From contig JBIIZD010000115.1 of NCBI GenBank assembly GCA_044346445.1, positions 1 to 7,031 of the forward strand: a DNA stretch of 7,031 nucleotides, in the 5' to 3' direction. A program made the translations under genes and the position numbers. The stretch comes from CAISGS01 sp044346445 (GTDB taxonomy: Bacteria; Pseudomonadota; Alphaproteobacteria; Caulobacterales; Caulobacteraceae). Shown piece by piece: positions 1-6,286 of the stretch (its first letter is position 1; every line of letters starts with the position of its first letter). The notes beneath the pieces are model-generated. The model ran no database searches. It was not told the origin of the DNA and saw only the letters and a list, made by a program, of their open reading frames with translations.

Positions 1-1700
1 TCGAGGCCCAGATCGCCCATCCGGACTATTTGCTCGATGCTGGACGCGTGGATGACATCCCCCTGATCGAGGCGGTCTATGGCACCACGGCGGGCCTGCC
101 ATCCCGCACCCTGCGAAGGCTGGCCCTAGAGGCCATGGCCAAGACGCCAGACCTGACCGAATGGCAAGACCCCGCCTGGCTGGCGGGCAAGGGCTGGTTA
201 GGTTGGCGCGCGGCCCTGGACCGGCTGCATGATCCAAAAACCCTGGCCGATATGGATGTGGCCGCGCCGCAGCGGCAGCGCCTTGCCTATGACGAGCTTT
301 TGGCCCACCAATTGGCCATGGCCCAGCGCAAGGCAGCAAGGCGTCGCGAGGCCGCCCCCATCGTCCCCGCCTCGCCCCTGTCAGACGCCTTGCAGGCCGC
401 CCTGCCCTTTAGCCTGACCGGAGCCCAGAGCCGCAGCCTGTCGGAAATTCGCGGCGACCTGCTGGCAGGCGAGCGCATGAGCCGGCTTTTGCAAGGCGAT
501 GTCGGCTCGGGCAAGACGGTGGTGGCCATGCTGGCCATGGCTGATGTGGCAGGCGCCGGTGGCCAATCGGCCCTGATGGCCCCGACCGAAATCCTGGCGC
601 GGCAGCATTTTGAAACCTTGTCTGCCCCCCTCGCCGCTCAGGGTCTTGAGGTCATGCTCCTGACCGGGCGCGACAAGGGCGCGGGCCGGGCAGAAAAGCT
701 GCGCGCCCTAGCCAGCGGCGCTGTGCATGTCGCGGTCGGAACCCATGCCCTGTTTCAGGACGATGTTGTCTATGCCAGGCTTGATCTTGCCGTGATCGAC
801 GAACAGCACCGCTTTGGTGTGGCTGAACGGCGGCGATTGCAGGACAAGGGGGCCAGTGTCCACCTTCTGGCCATGTCTGCCACCCCGATCCCGCGCACGC
901 TGGAACTGACCCAGTATGGCGAACTGGACGTGTCGCGGATTGATGAAAAACCGCCGGGCCGCACCCCGGTTGCGACCCGCGCCGTACCCCTGCCGCGCAT
1001 TGGCGAGATCGTGCAAAGGCTCAAGACCGTGGTCGCTAGCGGCGCTCAGGCCTTTTGGATCTGCCCGCTGGTTGCCGAATCCGAGCTGATGGACCTCGCC
1101 GCCGCCGAGGCCCGGGCCGCCGACCTGCGCCAGCATATGGGCCCGCGCGTTGGCCTCGTGCATGGCCAGATGCTGCCAGCGGAAAAAGACGCGGTCATGC
1201 TGGCCTTTACCGAAGGAAAAGTCAGTGTGCTGGTCGCCACCACAGTGGTCGAGGTCGGGGTCAATGTGCCCAATGCCTCGATCATGGTGATTGAACAGGC
1301 CGAGCGCTTTGGCCTGGCCCAGCTGCACCAGTTGCGTGGCCGGGTTGGCCGGGGGGTGAGGGAAAGTGCTTGCGTTCTACTTTACGATCCCCGCTTGAGC
1401 CGTACGGGCGAGGCGCGGCTGGACATATTGCGCAAATCCGATGACGGGTTTGAGATTGCAGAGCGTGATCTGGCCTTGCGCGGCGGCGGCGATCCCTTGG
1501 GCCTGAAACAAAGCGGCTTTCCGGCCTATCGCTTTGCCGACCCGATTGCGCACAAGGAGCTGATCCAGGCCGCCGCCGATGATGCGCGCCTAATCTTGGC
1601 CCGCGACCCGAACCTGACCAGTCCAAGAGGCCAGGCGGTGCGGGTTTTAGCTGAAATCTTTGATTGGCAGGCCGCACTTGGACTGACTGACGCGGGGTGA
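1..1700 (+). CDS. recG: ATP-dependent DNA helicase RecG, 5'-truncated by window edge
   Basis: RecG is a superfamily 2 double-stranded DNA translocase that remodels stalled replication forks and branch-migrates Holliday junctions. The first full codon is at base 3, and 565 residues are visible before TGA at 1698-1700. Family RecG proteins are about 690 residues, so roughly 130 residues of the N-terminal wedge domain are missing. The frame is open to the edge, so the TTG at base 30 is an internal Leu, not a start. Helicase motifs are intact and in order: Walker A GDVGSGKT (495-518), APTEILARQH (from 579), DEQH box followed by RFG (798 onward), SAT (876-884), the RecG-typical EKPPGR region (about 945-962), and motif VI QLRGRVGRG (1329-1355). 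The C-terminal translocation (TRG) region reads GLKQSG (1500-1517), where many RecG proteins have GTKQSG or GTRQSG. The gene appears functional as far as it can be seen. A 63-base gap separates it from the next gene. Confidence 0.95.
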   Translation, partial: EAQIAHPDYLLDAGRVDDIPLIEAVYGTTAGLPSRTLRRLALEAMAKTPDLTEWQDPAWLAGKGWLGWRAALDRLHDPKTLADMDVAAPQRQRLAYDELLAHQLAMAQRKAARRREAAPIVPASPLSDALQAALPFSLTGAQSRSLSEIRGDLLAGERMSRLLQGDVGSGKTVVAMLAMADVAGAGGQSALMAPTEILARQHFETLSAPLAAQGLEVMLLTGRDKGAGRAEKLRALASGAVHVAVGTHALFQDDVVYARLDLAVIDEQHRFGVAERRRLQDKGASVHLLAMSATPIPRTLELTQYGELDVSRIDEKPPGRTPVATRAVPLPRIGEIVQRLKTVVASGAQAFWICPLVAESELMDLAAAEARAADLRQHMGPRVGLVHGQMLPAEKDAVMLAFTEGKVSVLVATTVVEVGVNVPNASIMVIEQAERFGLAQLHQLRGRVGRGVRESACVLLYDPRLSRTGEARLDILRKSDDGFEIAERDLALRGGGDPLGLKQSGFPAYRFADPIAHKELIQAAADDARLILARDPNLTSPRGQAVRVLAEIFDWQAALGLTDAG

Positions 1701-1751
1701 GCCTTGGCGGCGGGCCTTCAAGGCGTCACAGTGCAAAAAATAAGACAATAC

Positions 1752-1757
1752 GGGAGA
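1752..1757 (+). promoter_or_regulatory. Ribosome binding site fixing the kinase start
   Basis: GGGAGA lies 6 bases before the ATG at 1764 and supports that start over the in-frame TTG at 1704. The TTG would add 20 residues unrelated to the family and has no Shine-Dalgarno-like sequence at a good distance. An out-of-frame ATG at 1768 can be ignored. Confidence 0.7.
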
Positions 1758-1763
1758 CGCCCA

Positions 1764-2759
1764 ATGGATGCTGCCGAGCTAATGACCGCTCTTGGCCGCG
1801 TGGCTGGCAAGCTGGCTGTAGGGGCCACAGCCCTTGAGGACCTGCGCCGGCTATCGGGCGGGGCCAGCCAAGAGACCTGGGGCTTAAGACTCGCTAGCGC
1901 CACTGGACCAATTGACCTGATTTTGCGCCGCAGACCCGATGGGGTGACTGGGTCTGGCAATGCCGTGCCCTTGGCAACCGAAGCGGCCCTGATCCGTGCG
2001 GCGGCCGCCAAGGGCGCGCCGGTGCCGTCTGTGCCCTATGTTTTCGAAGAAGCGGACGGGGTGGGCGAGGCCTATCTCATGGGCAAGGTCGAGGGCGAGA
2101 CCCTGGGCAGCCGGATTGTTCGCAATGAGGCCTTTGCCGCGATCCGGCCCGGCCTTGCGGCCCAATGCGGCAAGGTCCTGGCCCAGATTCACGCCATCCC
2201 CGTCCAGGGCCTGCCAGATCTGGCCGTATCCGACGCCCTGAGCGAGCTTGAAAAATACGAGGCCGTCTATCGCGGCTGCGGGGCCGAGCGGCCGATCATT
2301 GAGGCGGCTCTGGTCTATCTGAAGGCCAAGGCCCCAACCCTGGGCCAGAGCGTGCTTGTGCACGGCGATTTTCGCAATGGCAATCTGATGATCCATCCAG
2401 ACGACGGCCTGCGCGCGGTTCTGGACTGGGAATTAGCGCATCTGGGCGATCCGGCCGAGGATCTGGGCTGGATCTGCGTCAATTCCTGGCGGTTTGGTAA
2501 TCACGCCAAGCCGGTCGGCGGGTTTGGCGATTATAGCCAATTGCTCGACGCCTATGCCGCCGCAGGGGGTAGCGAGATCAGTCTGGACCGGGTCCAGTAC
2601 TGGCAGATGCTAGGCTCGATGAAGTGGGGGATTATGTGCATGACCATGTACCAGTCCTTTGCCACCGGCGCCGATGCTTCGGTCGAGCGGGCCATGATTG
2701 GCCGCCGCACCAGCGAGACCGAGATTGACCTGATCACCCTGTTGGAGGCCGCCGCATGA
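1764..2759 (+). CDS. APH-fold phosphotransferase, LvaA/ACAD10-11-like acyl-CoA kinase
   Basis: This is a 331-residue protein kinase-like-fold small-molecule kinase, the group usually labelled aminoglycoside phosphotransferase family or COG3173. Visible motifs are a glycine-rich nucleotide loop SGGASQETW (residues 31-39), a beta strand ending in LILRR (52-56), the Brenner motif HGDFRNGN (200-207, with D202 as candidate catalytic base and N207 for Mg) and LDWE (220-223, with D221 for Mg). No signal peptide or membrane segment is seen, so it is probably cytoplasmic. Family knowledge: the closest-looking characterised members are LvaA of levulinate catabolism and the kinase domains of ACAD10/ACAD11, which phosphorylate 4-hydroxyacyl-CoA. 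It overlaps the downstream DUF6285 gene by ATGA, the pairing expected of LvaA with LvaB. The substrate is inferred, not shown. Drug resistance is unlikely. The start is set by GGGAGA at 1752-1757. Confidence 0.85.
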   Translation: MDAAELMTALGRVAGKLAVGATALEDLRRLSGGASQETWGLRLASATGPIDLILRRRPDGVTGSGNAVPLATEAALIRAAAAKGAPVPSVPYVFEEADGVGEAYLMGKVEGETLGSRIVRNEAFAAIRPGLAAQCGKVLAQIHAIPVQGLPDLAVSDALSELEKYEAVYRGCGAERPIIEAALVYLKAKAPTLGQSVLVHGDFRNGNLMIHPDDGLRAVLDWELAHLGDPAEDLGWICVNSWRFGNHAKPVGGFGDYSQLLDAYAAAGGSEISLDRVQYWQMLGSMKWGIMCMTMYQSFATGADASVERAMIGRRTSETEIDLITLLEAAA

Positions 2760-3130
2760 TCTTGCAGCCCACTGCCCTTGAACTGGTCGATGCCGTGATC
2801 GGCTTTATCGAGACCCGCGCCGCCCCACAGCTTCAGGACCGCGATGTGTTCTTGGCCAGGGTCGCGGTCAATGCCCTGCACACGATCCGGCGCGAAATCC
2901 AGTTGGGCGAGACCGCCGAACAGGCCGCAACCGACCGCCTGCGCGCCTTGTTGAAACAGGAGGGTGATTTTGCCGCGCTTAACACCGCGCTGTGCGTCGC
3001 CATTCGGGAAGGTCAGATCGCCATTTCCGACCCTGCCCTCTTGGCCCATCTGCGCGCCAGCGTCATCGATCAGGTCCAGATCGACCAGCCCAATTATTCG
3101 GGTCTGAAAGCGGCCTTGGCCGGGGCCTAG
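2756..3130 (+). CDS. DUF6285-type small protein, LvaB-like kinase partner
   Basis: This is a 124-residue, probably all-helical soluble protein. The N-terminal PTALELVDAVIGFIE stretch and the segment FLARVAVNALHTIRREI (about residues 32-48) match my recollection of DUF6285 proteins, which usually sit directly beside an APH-like kinase. Known: in Pseudomonas putida levulinate catabolism the small protein LvaB is needed together with LvaA for 4-hydroxyvaleryl-CoA phosphorylation. Inference: this protein stabilises or activates the upstream kinase. Its ATG at 2756 overlaps the kinase TGA (ATGA), and a strong GGAGG lies at 2744-2748, 7 bases upstream, so translation is both coupled and independently primed. 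It ends at TAG 3128-3130, sharing bases with the stop codon of the opposing DUF3089 gene. No catalytic motif is visible. Confidence 0.75.
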   Translation: MILQPTALELVDAVIGFIETRAAPQLQDRDVFLARVAVNALHTIRREIQLGETAEQAATDRLRALLKQEGDFAALNTALCVAIREGQIAISDPALLAHLRASVIDQVQIDQPNYSGLKAALAGA

Positions 3131-4320
3131 TTTCCGACCTTGTGCGCCGGGGTGCGGCCCTGATCGCCCGATCTTTCAATCGGCGGCGCAGGCTTGGGGA
3201 AGTCCTGCAGGTTCAGCAAAGAGGCAACGCGCGCCTGGGCGTCGGCCTCAAGATCGGCATAGAACAGGCTAAAGGCCGGTTGCTTAAGCTGGTCGGTCCA
3301 GCCGCCACTGGGCACAAGCGATGGTGATTTGGGCCGTGAGACCCTTAGAAGGCCGCCCACACATTGGGCCCCAACCTGACGGATCAGGAAGGCGGGCCTT
3401 GCGCCCCATTCCAGGCCCGTAACATTGGCCGCGCCCAGATTGGATTTCACCCCGGCTAGGTCATCGGTTCGCGCGCCAAGCAGGGGATTGACACAGAGCG
3501 GTTTGCGCGGGGCAAGGTCTTCGAGTTGATCGCCCTTCCAGACCGAGGCGCGACTAGCCCGATCCTGGCCCGGTTCTGGATTGGATTCCAGCACACTGGT
3601 CCAGGCCACGACACAGCGGGCCTGATCGCGGTGGCGACAGGCGGGCATGAGCGCGGCTGGACCATACTGGTCAGCAGGCACCACAGTATCAATCATGTAA
3701 ACGCCTGCCGTCTGGCGCACCCGGCGCGGCTGGCCTGCAATCTCGTCACGCAACAGGCGCGCCACCAGGGTTCCGCCCTGCTCGACCCCCACAAGGATAA
3801 AGGGCCGCCCAAAATTGTAATGGTCCAAATAATAGCGAAACGCGGCACGCACATCGCCATAGGCAAAGCGCCTGGCCTCGCGCGCATCGTCTCGATTGGT
3901 CAATTGCGAATACAGGCTGGCCTGACGATAGCGCGGCGCAAACATCCGCCCGACGCGATAAAAGGGCCCAGCATAATTGGGCAGCATGACCCGGGTCAAA
4001 AGCCGATCCGCCCTTGGCTCGTCAATGGGTGCATTCCAGTGATTGCCGCCATCAAACGTGGTTGGGTGGACAAAGAACACGTCGGCGGGCAGGTCGCGGT
4101 CCGTCCATCGGTCTGGACGATCGGGAATGAGGGCCCAGCTTTCGGGCCTGGCATAGTCAGGTGCCGACGGCGGCAAATAGGTCTGAAACGGCTGCTTGGG
4201 GTCGAGTGAGGCCTGAATAATGTCATTACGCCAATAAAACGCGGCCGCCAGGCTGAGGCTGACAAACACCACAGCACCAAGGGCAATCCACCGCTTGAAA
4301 CCCATCCTACCGCGCGTCAT
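3127..4320 (-). CDS. Membrane-anchored DUF3089 protein, probable inactive alpha/beta-hydrolase
   Basis: This 397-residue protein has one N-terminal hydrophobic segment (about residues 11-30) after basic residues, fitting an inner-membrane anchor with the bulk periplasmic, or an uncleaved signal. Family hallmarks of DUF3089 are clear: ADVFFVHPTTF (79-89), NHWNAPID (93-100), FAPRYRQA (127-134), an AYGDVRAAF stretch (153-161), and PLCVNPLLG (274-282). The nucleophile elbow, normally a GHSQG-type motif, reads GVEQGG (178-183), with codon GAG for E180 at 3781-3783. Near the C terminus, where relatives have a His-containing NYH..DY.LF motif, this protein has QLKQPAFSLFY (344-354). Both the expected Ser and His therefore seem lost, while the reading frame and fold landmarks are kept. 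It lies 36 bases downstream of the thiolase on the same strand and may be co-transcribed. The ATG at 4320 has GAGG only about 2 bases upstream. M6 at 4305 is an alternative start. Biological role unknown. Confidence 0.8.
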   Translation of the reverse strand: MTRGRMGFKRWIALGAVVFVSLSLAAAFYWRNDIIQASLDPKQPFQTYLPPSAPDYARPESWALIPDRPDRWTDRDLPADVFFVHPTTFDGGNHWNAPIDEPRADRLLTRVMLPNYAGPFYRVGRMFAPRYRQASLYSQLTNRDDAREARRFAYGDVRAAFRYYLDHYNFGRPFILVGVEQGGTLVARLLRDEIAGQPRRVRQTAGVYMIDTVVPADQYGPAALMPACRHRDQARCVVAWTSVLESNPEPGQDRASRASVWKGDQLEDLAPRKPLCVNPLLGARTDDLAGVKSNLGAANVTGLEWGARPAFLIRQVGAQCVGGLLRVSRPKSPSLVPSGGWTDQLKQPAFSLFYADLEADAQARVASLLNLQDFPKPAPPIERSGDQGRTPAHKVGN

Positions 4321-4346
4321 GACCTCTATGTCATCCCCAAGGGCCA

Positions 4347-4365
4347 GGGGCCTGAGCTAGGCCCC
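4347..4365 (-). other. GC-rich stem-loop across the thiolase stop codon
   Basis: Arms GGGGCCT (4347-4353) and AGGCCCC (4359-4365) are perfect 7-base complements around a 5-base loop. On the - strand transcript this hairpin contains the thiolase TAG and occupies the start of the 36-base gap before the DUF3089 gene. No U-tract follows, so it is not a classic intrinsic terminator. A second CCCC/GGGG pairing is possible between 4347-4350 and 4335-4338, and it would compete with the first. Possible roles are 3'-end protection or uneven expression of the two genes. Confidence 0.4.
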
Positions 4366-5559
4366 CTCCAGCCCGACTATGGCAACCGAACAGACATTGG
4401 TCGAGGGTGAACCGCCCAGATTATGCGTCATGCCCAGGCTTGGGCTGGCCAATTGCCGCGATCCGGCCCGCCCCTGAAGCTGAAGATACATTTCGTACAA
4501 CATGCGCAGGCCCGAGGCCCCAATCGGGTGGCCAAAGCATTTCAGGCCGCCATCAATCTGGCAGGGCACCCCGCCATCGGCGTCATAAAACCCGTCCATC
4601 ACATCGCGCCAGCCCTGACCCTCTTCACTGATAAACAGGTCTTCCATGGTCACCAGCTCGGTGATGGAAAAACAGTCATGCACCTCGATCATCGAGATCT
4701 GGTCGCGTGGCCGTTCAATCCCGGCCTCACGATAGGCCTTTTTGGCGGCAATGCGGGCCGTGTGAAAATAGCTTCCGTCCCAGCCATTATACTGGCTCTC
4801 AGAGCCGTTCGAGACCGAAAGCTGCAAGGCCTTGACCATGACCAGGTCCTTCTTGCCCATGGCACGGGCGATTTCCGGCGTCGTGACAATGGCGCAGGCG
4901 GCCCCGTCCGAGACGCCGCAGCAGTCAAACAGGCCCAAGGGCTCGGCAATCATGGGCGCATTCATGACCTGCTCCTCGGTCACGGCCTTTTGCAGATGGG
5001 CCTTGGCATTCTTGGCGCCATTGGCATGGCTCTTGACCGAGACATGGGCAATGGCCCGCTTTAGGTCTATGGCCGAGACGCCATGCTTGGCCCGGTAAGC
5101 CGAGGCCAGTTGCGCAAAATTGCCGGGGGCTGAGCCATTGGGCATGGTCTGGGGTGCCAGCGTGCCCGGCGCACCGGTCGGCAAGCCGCCATAGCCGGTG
5201 TCTTTCAGCTTTTCCATGCCAACGGCAATGGCAATATCCGCAGCCCCCGCCGCCACCGCATAGACCGCGCCGCGAAACGCCTCCGAGCCCGAGGCACAGA
5301 AGTTTTCGACCCGTGTCACCGCAATATTGGGCAGCCGCAGCGCAATCGACATGGGCGTGCCGCCCTTGCCTGCACCGATCTCGTCAATATGGGTCGAGAA
5401 CCAGGCTGCATCGAGTTGCGAGGGCTGGATACCGGCATCGGCCATGGCCTCGATATAGGCCTCAACCATCAAATCATCCGGGCCAGCATCCCATCGCTCT
5501 CCGAACTTGGAGCAGCCCATACCGATTACGGCGACCTTGTCCCGAATGCCTGCAGCCAT
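4357..5559 (-). CDS. SCP2-type thiolase / acetoacetyl-CoA thiolase-like enzyme
   Basis: This 400-residue, full-length thiolase-superfamily enzyme belongs to the SCP2/lipid-transfer branch, which includes archaeal acetoacetyl-CoA thiolases. Catalytic landmarks are the nucleophile Cys88 in VENFCASGSEAF (codon 5296-5298), HDCFSITEL (294-302), GHPIGASG (343-350, H344) and HNLGG (379-383). Retention of Cys88 favours thiolytic or Claisen acyl transfer over the steroid side-chain aldolases (Ltp2-like), which lack this cysteine. No signal peptide is seen. The ATG at 5557-5559 is preceded by GGGAG (forward 5568-5572) at 8 bases, a good ribosome site. The same-strand neighbour across the vapBC module is an HMG-CoA-synthase-like/DUF35 fusion, the usual companion of this thiolase type. 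A DUF3089 gene follows 36 bases downstream. The substrate may be acetyl-CoA or a longer or steroid-like acyl-CoA, and the sequence does not decide this. Confidence 0.9.
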   Translation of the reverse strand: MAAGIRDKVAVIGMGCSKFGERWDAGPDDLMVEAYIEAMADAGIQPSQLDAAWFSTHIDEIGAGKGGTPMSIALRLPNIAVTRVENFCASGSEAFRGAVYAVAAGAADIAIAVGMEKLKDTGYGGLPTGAPGTLAPQTMPNGSAPGNFAQLASAYRAKHGVSAIDLKRAIAHVSVKSHANGAKNAKAHLQKAVTEEQVMNAPMIAEPLGLFDCCGVSDGAACAIVTTPEIARAMGKKDLVMVKALQLSVSNGSESQYNGWDGSYFHTARIAAKKAYREAGIERPRDQISMIEVHDCFSITELVTMEDLFISEEGQGWRDVMDGFYDADGGVPCQIDGGLKCFGHPIGASGLRMLYEMYLQLQGRAGSRQLASPSLGMTHNLGGSPSTNVCSVAIVGLEGA

Positions 5560-5581
5560 GTCCCAAACTCCCGATTGATCG

Positions 5582-5615
5582 TTCCTAACGCTCTATGTGG
5601 CGCTCTGATTAGGAA
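5582..5615. repeat. Inverted repeat TTCCTAA / TTAGGAA in the divergent intergenic region
   Basis: TTCCTAA at 5582-5588 and TTAGGAA at 5609-5615 are perfect inverted copies separated by 20 bases. Between them CGCTCT occurs twice, at 5589-5594 and 5601-5606, 12 bases apart. The element fills most of the 74-base gap between the thiolase start (- strand) and vapB (+ strand). It could be a regulator site for the thiolase gene, a part of the vapBC control region, or chance. Confidence 0.35.
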
Positions 5616-5619
5616 TGGA

Positions 5620-5649
5620 GTATATACCCAAGCATGAGCTTGTATATAC
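5620..5649. promoter_or_regulatory. Candidate VapBC operator: paired GTATATAC palindromes over the vapB start
   Basis: The self-complementary octamer GTATATAC occurs at 5620-5627 and again at 5642-5649, centres 22 bases apart (about two helical turns). Inside them AAGC (5630-5633) and GCTT (5638-5641) form an inner inverted pair around ATGA (5634-5637), which includes the vapB ATG. The whole block is a near-perfect inverted repeat, broken only by an extra CC at 5628-5629 in the left arm. Antitoxins of vapBC modules, alone and with toxin, bind palindromes at their own promoter. This position would block both promoter and start codon, and it also overlaps the region expected to hold the promoter of the divergent thiolase gene. 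Confidence 0.6.
5621..5626 (+). promoter_or_regulatory. Possible -10 element of vapBC (leaderless transcript)
   Basis: TATATA at 5621-5626 is the only good -10-like hexamer before vapB. Transcription starting about 7 bases downstream would begin at or next to the ATG at 5634, giving a leaderless message. No convincing -35 is seen 16-18 bases upstream. The only Shine-Dalgarno-like GGAG (5617-5620) is 13 bases from the ATG, which is too far to be ideal. Confidence 0.3.
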
Positions 5650-5894
5650 GCAGTGAAGAGGCTGACCGCCTTGCCAGAGAAGTCGCGCAACGGACGGGGG
5701 AAACCCTGACCGAGGCGGTCACCACGGCGCTTCGGCAAAGGCTCGAAACCCTGCCGGATTCAGGGTCTGAAGGCGATTTTGATGCGCTTTGGCGCTATAC
5801 TCAGGGCCTGCAACAGACCTTGGCGGCCTTGCCTCTTCGCGATCACCGGCCGCATGACCAGATGCTCTATGACGAGAACGGCCTGCCAAAATGA
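5634..5894 (+). CDS. vapB: VapB-family antitoxin, Rv0623/PSK transcription-factor type
   Basis: This 86-residue protein begins MSLYIRSEEADRLAREVA and continues through RTGETLTEAVTTALRQRLE, the N-terminal DNA-binding region of the Rv0623-like VapB antitoxin group. It ends with the group's typical tail YDENGLPK, which is expected to thread into the toxin active site. Family role: as a complex with VapC it neutralises the RNase and represses its own promoter. The ATG at 5634 matches the family's conserved N terminus, although the ribosome site is weak (GGAG 13 bases upstream, or leaderless initiation). Its TGA overlaps the vapC ATG (ATGA at 5891-5894), giving translational coupling. A palindromic candidate operator (5620-5649) covers its start. 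The gene runs against the flanking metabolic genes. Confidence 0.88.
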   Translation: MSLYIRSEEADRLAREVAQRTGETLTEAVTTALRQRLETLPDSGSEGDFDALWRYTQGLQQTLAALPLRDHRPHDQMLYDENGLPK

Positions 5895-6286
5895 TCGTGG
5901 TCGATACCTCGGCCCTGATCGCGATCCTGCGCGGTGAGCCGGAGGCCTATGCGTTTTTGCGCCATATCCATCAGGACGGACCGGCCCTGATTTCAGCGGC
6001 CACAAGGCTGGAATGCTGGATCGTCTGCCGCCGCAGCCGCGACGACGAGACCGAGGCCAAGGCGCTTGAAGCCCTGATCGACCGCGCGGGCCTGGTCACC
6101 GTACCGTTTGACGAGGCCTTGCTGGTCGCCGCCATTGACGGTTTTGCCCGCTTTGGCCGTGGCCAGGGCCGGGCCAATCTGAACTATGGCGACTGTTTCA
6201 GCTATGCCTTGGCCAAGTCGCGCGGCCTGCCCCTGCTGTTCAAGGGCCATGACTTCCACGCGACCGATATTGCAGCCGTGGCCTGA
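5891..6286 (+). CDS. vapC: VapC toxin, PIN-domain ribonuclease
   Basis: This 131-residue protein is a complete PIN domain. It starts MIVVDTSALIAIL (D5) and carries E41 in RLECWIV, D101 in NYGDCFSYALA and D121/D126 in GHDFHATD, the acidic residues that coordinate Mg or Mn at the active site. All expected acids are present, so it should be an active endoribonuclease. VapC toxins of this family cut specific RNAs such as initiator tRNA or rRNA, and the target here is unknown. It is coupled to vapB by a 4-base overlap and appears to depend on that coupling, because no strong ribosome site precedes its ATG. Its stop at 6284-6286 is only 5 bases from the stop of the convergent HMGCS-DUF35 gene, with no terminator between. 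Confidence 0.92.
   Translation: MIVVDTSALIAILRGEPEAYAFLRHIHQDGPALISAATRLECWIVCRRSRDDETEAKALEALIDRAGLVTVPFDEALLVAAIDGFARFGRGQGRANLNYGDCFSYALAKSRGLPLLFKGHDFHATDIAAVA

Noticed and set aside
708..1328. 206-residue - strand open frame opposite recG
   Set aside because: It is antisense to conserved helicase motifs and has no family resemblance.
1701..1724. GCCTTG...CAAGGC hairpin after recG as a terminator
   Set aside because: The 6-base stem has a 12-base loop and is followed by an A-run rather than a T-run, so it is not a credible intrinsic terminator for the + strand.
1704..1763. TTG start adding 20 residues to the kinase
   Set aside because: The ATG at 1764 has GGGAGA 6 bases upstream and the family-like N terminus begins there.
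1884..2396. 170-residue - strand open frame opposite the kinase
   Set aside because: It is antisense to the kinase's motif-bearing region and has low-information composition.
1764..2759. Aminoglycoside resistance gene
   Set aside because: The APH fold covers many kinases. The SGGASQETW loop, LILRR strand and coupled DUF6285 partner point to an acyl-CoA kinase.
3526..4209. 227-residue + strand open frame opposite the DUF3089 gene
   Set aside because: It lies wholly antisense to a gene with clear family motifs, shows no recognisable domain, and long antisense frames are common in GC-rich coding DNA.
4423..5064. 213-residue + strand open frame opposite the thiolase
   Set aside because: It is a shadow of the thiolase codons with no domain or ribosome site of its own.
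4357..5559. Steroid side-chain aldolase (Ltp2-like) partnered with DUF35
   Set aside because: The nucleophilic Cys is present in VENFCASG, whereas those aldolases lack it. A thiolase is the better call, though steroid-like substrates are not excluded.
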